From Shouchella hunanensis (GTDB taxonomy: Bacteria > Bacillota > Bacilli > Bacillales > Bacillaceae_D), in contig NZ_CP117834.1 in NCBI RefSeq assembly GCF_028735875.1, forward strand, positions 1,228,001 to 1,292,000: a DNA stretch of 64,000 nt. Reading direction: 5' to 3'. The position numbers were made by a program, and so were the translations under genes. This document shows positions 63,343 through 64,000 of the stretch, one piece after another. How positions within the stretch are numbered: the stretch's first letter is position 1; the number at the start of each line of letters is the position of its first letter. The notes under the pieces are model-generated. The model was not told the origin of the DNA and did no database searches. It saw only the letters and a program-made list of their open reading frames with translations.

Positions 63343-63758
63343 GATAAGTTAGATATTTCCCAATATACATTTTGTTAATTTTTGTAACTATTTATGTTAA
63401 TCTGCTCTTCTACTTTTTCTATTCGTCAAGTTTCTACAGAATCCCTGTTTTTTCTATACATTCGTATCTGACAGAAGATTGACTCACAAAATTTAGTGAA
63501 GAATTTTTCAGTCAATTTTTGTATAAATAAGGAAATACCCAATCATGATCATCGTCTTATGTTCGTACTCGCCGTGCTAAACTGCCGGAACTCCTTTATC
63601 ACTCCTCCATTTTACTTTTACCCCTTCGTTATTTGTATTTTTTTTTTATAGTTTTTGCTGTTGTCTTCACTCTCTACGAAATTTTAATTCATTTTCATGA
63701 AACTTCATCCCCTACTTGAGGCGTATATAAAGTAGACTTAGGTAAAGGAGGAATTTAT
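63343..63758. other. 416-bp intergenic region between rap and yuaF-like gene
   Basis: AT-rich. Near its right end TGAAAC (63698-63703) and CGTA (63722-63725) resemble a sigma-W promoter, but the spacer is 18 bases where 16 is usual. No reading frame or RNA structure of note in the rest. Confidence 0.4.
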
Positions 63759-64000
63759 ATGGAGCTCACAACGATTTACTTCACAATCCTTCTAGTTAGT
63801 GGTGGGTTGACCGTTTTATATGTCTTGTTGTCAGATATATTGGATGGCATTTTTGACATCTTTGATGGCTGGCTCTCACCGACGTTAATCCTTTCTACAC
63901 TTGCTTTCTTTGGTGCTTCTGCTTACATATTGGAGCGATTTTCACCGTTTGATAGCCTTGTAGCCGGTCTTATTGCTGCTGCAATTGCGTTAGGTTTGGC
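63759..64000 (+). CDS. YuaF/NfeD-like membrane protein, N-terminal part
   Basis: Eighty codons before the window ends. Starts MELTTIYFTILLVSGGLTVL, a first helix, then LSDILDGIFDIFDGWLSPTL and two more helices. The SD-x-x-D-G-I-F-D pattern recalls YuaF, the NfeD-like partner of flotillin FloT. AAAGGAGG ribosome site. The expected floT gene would lie to the right, outside the window. Family assignment is moderate. Confidence 0.6.
   Translation, partial: MELTTIYFTILLVSGGLTVLYVLLSDILDGIFDIFDGWLSPTLILSTLAFFGASAYILERFSPFDSLVAGLIAAAIALGL

Noticed and set aside
1-64000. CRISPR arrays, tRNA or rRNA genes, prophage, intact insertion sequence
   Set aside because: No regularly spaced repeats, no cloverleaf or rRNA-like stretches, no integrase or transposase frame were seen on either strand.

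Overview
The window looks like a chromosomal segment of an aerobic, endospore-forming, low-GC Bacillaceae, probably from the alkaliphilic Alkalihalobacillus/Shouchella-type genera (inference). The support is a gene order that follows the Bacillus subtilis pyrG-rpoE to ung/pdxK interval (pyrG, rpoE, acdA, fadF, cls, argS, ywiB, speEB, pbpG, ywhD, ywhB, ywgA, ywfO, lipL, pta, hemQ, cwlJ, gerQ, ywdK, ywdI, ung, pdxK), sporulation genes (cwlJ, gerQ, a CotF-like coat protein), Rap/Phr signalling and sigma-A, sigma-E and CcpA type sites. I saw no rRNA, tRNA, CRISPR array, prophage or intact insertion sequence.

Layout. 1-8250: the first codons of pyrG behind a GGGC-initiating attenuated promoter, rpoE, then a fatty-acid degradation cluster (TetR regulator, acyl-CoA dehydrogenase, 3-hydroxybutyryl-CoA dehydrogenase, thiolase, FadF-like Fe-S oxidoreductase) facing a cardiolipin synthase across a FadR-like operator. 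8300-15990: argS, spermidine synthesis (speE, speB), a class A PBP and acetyltransferases. 16000-23640: an AT-rich spacer with a small membrane protein, pepF, ywhD, a class D sortase with one dedicated acidic substrate, a tautomerase, ywgA and ywfO. 23700-33900: dicarboxylate symporter, lipL, pta, crotonase, hemQ, YidC, an ABC exporter, and the spore germination pair cwlJ-gerQ. 34000-43420: an ammonium transporter operon with a GlnD-like nucleotidyltransferase and a DEDD exonuclease, a coat protein, ung, membrane proteins and a chemoreceptor. 43550-53950: pdxK, hutH with a leader-peptide attenuator, a stand-alone glutamine synthetase with a perfect GlnR/TnrA box, a palindromic repeat, a DEAD-box helicase, a disulfide-bond pair and a FAD/Rieske oxidoreductase. 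54000-64000: accessory genes, a CcpA-controlled 2-hydroxycarboxylate catabolic module (transporter, LysR, dehydrogenase, RraA-type aldolase), a rap gene followed by two tandem phr genes, and the start of a yuaF/NfeD-like gene.

How the genes work together. Several parts of nitrogen control sit close together: amtB and glnA both carry TnrA/GlnR-type boxes, and hutH supplies ammonia and glutamate. Carbon control is visible as catabolite-responsive elements near pta and in front of both left-facing operons of the hydroxycarboxylate module. The most unusual findings are the hutH leader (strong promoter, 18-residue peptide, mutually exclusive hairpins, terminator), the Rap-Phr-Phr arrangement with its 26-bp operator, the amtB-nucleotidyltransferase-exonuclease operon without a PII gene, and a glutamine synthetase whose feedback arginine is replaced by proline. 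All names rest on recognised motifs and gene order; no database search was run.
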